Origin: Harmothoe impar
Lineage: Eukaryota; Annelida; Polychaeta; Phyllodocida; Polynoidae
Reading direction: 5' to 3'
DNA: 64,000 nucleotides
NCBI GenBank assembly: GCA_947462335.1
Contig: OX381707.1
Location: 32,601,618-32,665,617, forward strand
Under the pieces are notes generated by a model that was not told the origin of the DNA, searched no databases, and saw nothing but the letters and a program-made list of their open reading frames with translations. The first letter of the stretch is position 1; every line of letters starts with the position of its first letter. This document shows positions 61,851 to 64,000 of the stretch, in pieces. A program made the translations under genes and the position numbers.

Positions 61851-62694
61851 GGGGGTGATGAATATCCTGTGGTGTTGGCATCCTGCTGGCTAGGGGGGTG
61901 GGTCGCTGCGCCCATCTATAAAGGAAGCTAAACCTCGATACCAACACAGTTAACATAAGTTTATACTAATTGCTAGCTTATCTAATATTTTAAAGCTAAT
62001 AGCTTTTGTGAAGTCGCAGACGCAAAGCTTCAAGCTGTCATCTGATCCCATTTTTCTTTCAAAAATGAAACCAAATCGAAGTGATCATATATAATATGAA
62101 CATAATAATATCGTACACAGGTTAACTTAATATTAATTTTAATAACAGATTGCATGTCGAAGACTCAAACTATGCTTCATAATATGTATATTACTCCTCA
62201 ATACCGGGAGACAAGACCTCTGTTTATTTTCACAGTGGCATGGATCTCATCTGCTACCACTTTTAAGGCGTCCTCCCCTGGATGACAGCCGTCATACAAC
62301 TCGTGGTAGAGATGGGACCACCTGCCACGCGCCTTTGATGTATGACAAATTGAAGCAATCCATGGGGTTACTAGGGTTGTTGCGCTATTAAAGCATATAA
62401 TAAATCGATTTATCCTTATAATAATCTCATTCATCCTCCTTTGCTGGGTGGTTGACTGCGCAGTCCATGTAAATAAAACCATTTATGTTTACAAACTTTC
62501 ATCCTGCTTCTTGAAGTTTTAATCTAACAAAATAACTGAATATGAATAAATAAATAAATACCAGTTATATCAAATGTTAAGGATTAAGCTCCTGGATTCA
62601 ACACAAGGAATATGACCATCGAGATGCAATGCATGCACCAATGCCGGGCTATATAGCTAGTCACACGCCATTTAAATGATGGGATAGGAAGTGG

Positions 62695-62843
62695 CGGGTG
62701 GATGTGTTAGCCCTGTAGGTCTATGGAGGTCAGTTCACTGTAGCCACCCCTATTATGGGGCTGTCCAGGACCCTGCAGCCCTGATATAGGAGGTTATGGG
62801 CAGTGCCCGTGACTGTATACAGGCAGGCCAGGCTCATATATCC
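62695..62843. repeat. 149-bp invariant block, copy 2
   Basis: Exact match to 55182-55330. The flanks on both sides match only partly (GATGGGATAGGAAGTGG before, one base shorter at the boundary; a short CTACATTTCC duplication after). Confidence 0.85.
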
Positions 62844-63574
62844 TGGCTACATTTCCAGGCTACATTTCTAGGCCAGACTGGATCACATAGAGCTGGGTTC
62901 AGTGAGGCTATTGCAGAGAATCTTGGAGATCGAATTATATACATATTCAGTTATACTGTACAAATGATACATTGAGGGGAGATCTCAATATAGATTCGGA
63001 TACAATATACAAAAAAGAATTATAGTACAGCAGAGCGGGATTTGGTAATATGAGGAATGTCAGGGCTATTATAAAATAGGATGAGGATGATTCTTTTAAA
63101 ACCCAATGCGTAGCATTGGGCAAGCGCACAATGCCGTTTAGAGGCTACGCCAAAATTATAATAGAATTTATAGGAACTAACAAGACTCCAGATGGAATTG
63201 GTATGACGTATGGGGCCCTAGAGTGGAAGAAAAGAAGATTTAGGGCTGTTGATATTGTATGAAGGTCCTATTTTAATATGGGACAACAGTTCGTGTGAAA
63301 TATAATTATAATGATGTTCTTAAAATACCATTGGAACATAACAGACTATCCGTGTTTTCTGTAGTCTATACCAAATTAGCAAGAACAGGAAGGAGCGAGA
63401 CGACTATAGTATCTATACAAATCTAGTCATCTTATCTGAAAAAAAGGAGAAAATATTCAGATATGTGAACATGCTGGGCATGGATAATTCAACCCCGTGT
63501 CCCCCTATGAATATCACACAGAACTACCCTCTATACTGTTGGTGTACATTCGTTATTCTGAGCATAGCCCTGCC

Positions 63575-63632
63575 TAATCTATACCATAGATCATGTCATC
63601 AAAGACCTGGGAGTTTTATGAGCAATCAGGGG
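63575..63632. repeat. Array copy D, right part: CATGTCATCAAAGACCTGG block
   Basis: ACCATAGATCATGTCATCAA AGACCTGG and TTTTATGAGCAATCAGGGG match 48525-48580 and 51785-51840. Confidence 0.65.
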
Positions 63633-63702
63633 TGCTTGTGGCTAGGCTACAAAGGTGTGTGCTTCAGGTAAGGTGGTCAGAACAAGGGTAGTTAGCGAAG
63701 TC

Positions 63703-64000
63703 TACACTGCAAAAAAGGTGTTTAGATCCTAAACACAATCCTAAACACATTACTGCCCCGTTTTTGTCCACACAATATGTTCCTAAACATGTTTAGACCA
63801 ATAATATGTTTAGCTTAGACATTTATGTGTTTAAAGCAATGTGTTTAGGACTATGAAGTGTTTAGAATTCATGAATTTAGCATATTATTGTGTTTATTTG
63901 TCAAGTGTTTAAGGATAAAAGTGGTGTGCCTAACGATGTAGATTATTATTATGTTTAGACATTCATATTTAATGAATAAATAATTTTATTTCCATATAGT
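63703..64000. repeat. Cluster of GTGTTTAG / CTAAACAC words, cut by the window end
   Basis: From CACTGCAAAAAAGGTGTTTA onward, about ten copies of TGTTTAG or its complement occur within 250 bp in both orientations. Probably the left end of a repeat-rich mobile element; its right end is not in the window. Confidence 0.5.

Overview
This is a window of animal nuclear DNA. The genes are split by GT-AG introns, intergenic sequence is AT-rich, and it is full of small inverted-repeat elements, tRNA-derived SINE pieces and a non-LTR retrotransposon. The gene content (MFSD10-type transporter, beta-1,3-galactosyltransferase, two-domain FAM151/menorin protein, TRP-type channel) and the style of the repeats suggest a marine invertebrate, either a lophotrochozoan or an invertebrate deuterostome. 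I cannot fix the species.

Layout. 1-5369 (+): last ten exons of an MFSD10-like major facilitator, with its 5' end off the window. 8608-9984 (-): a single-exon GT31 glycosyltransferase. 12246-14972 (+): a four-exon FAM151A-like membrane protein. 15067-17565: nested inverted repeats. 16885-27378: a ~3.5 kb segment present three times in direct tandem with near-identical sequence; each unit carries an internally deleted transposon copy. 27869-28404: a fold-back element with terminal arrays of a CRE-like repeat. 29049-30957 (-): terminal exon, or whole gene, of a TRP-like channel. 31519-35313: a 3.8 kb transposon with long compound inverted ends and a decayed coding region. 36133-36634 (-): a dead LINE fragment. 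39370-40884: SINE-like elements. 43.9-63.7 kb: no recognisable protein gene apart from one LINE with an intact 959-codon ORF; instead there is an array of diverged duplicate blocks, including one 149-bp block that is identical in two copies 7.5 kb apart.

The four host genes look like unrelated neighbours; nothing suggests a shared pathway. The main interest is in the repeat architecture and in the ordered non-coding paralogous blocks of the right-hand 20 kb. Exon borders were set by hand from splice consensus and reading-frame continuity. Organism, family names beyond the visible motifs, and any activity of the mobile elements are inference.
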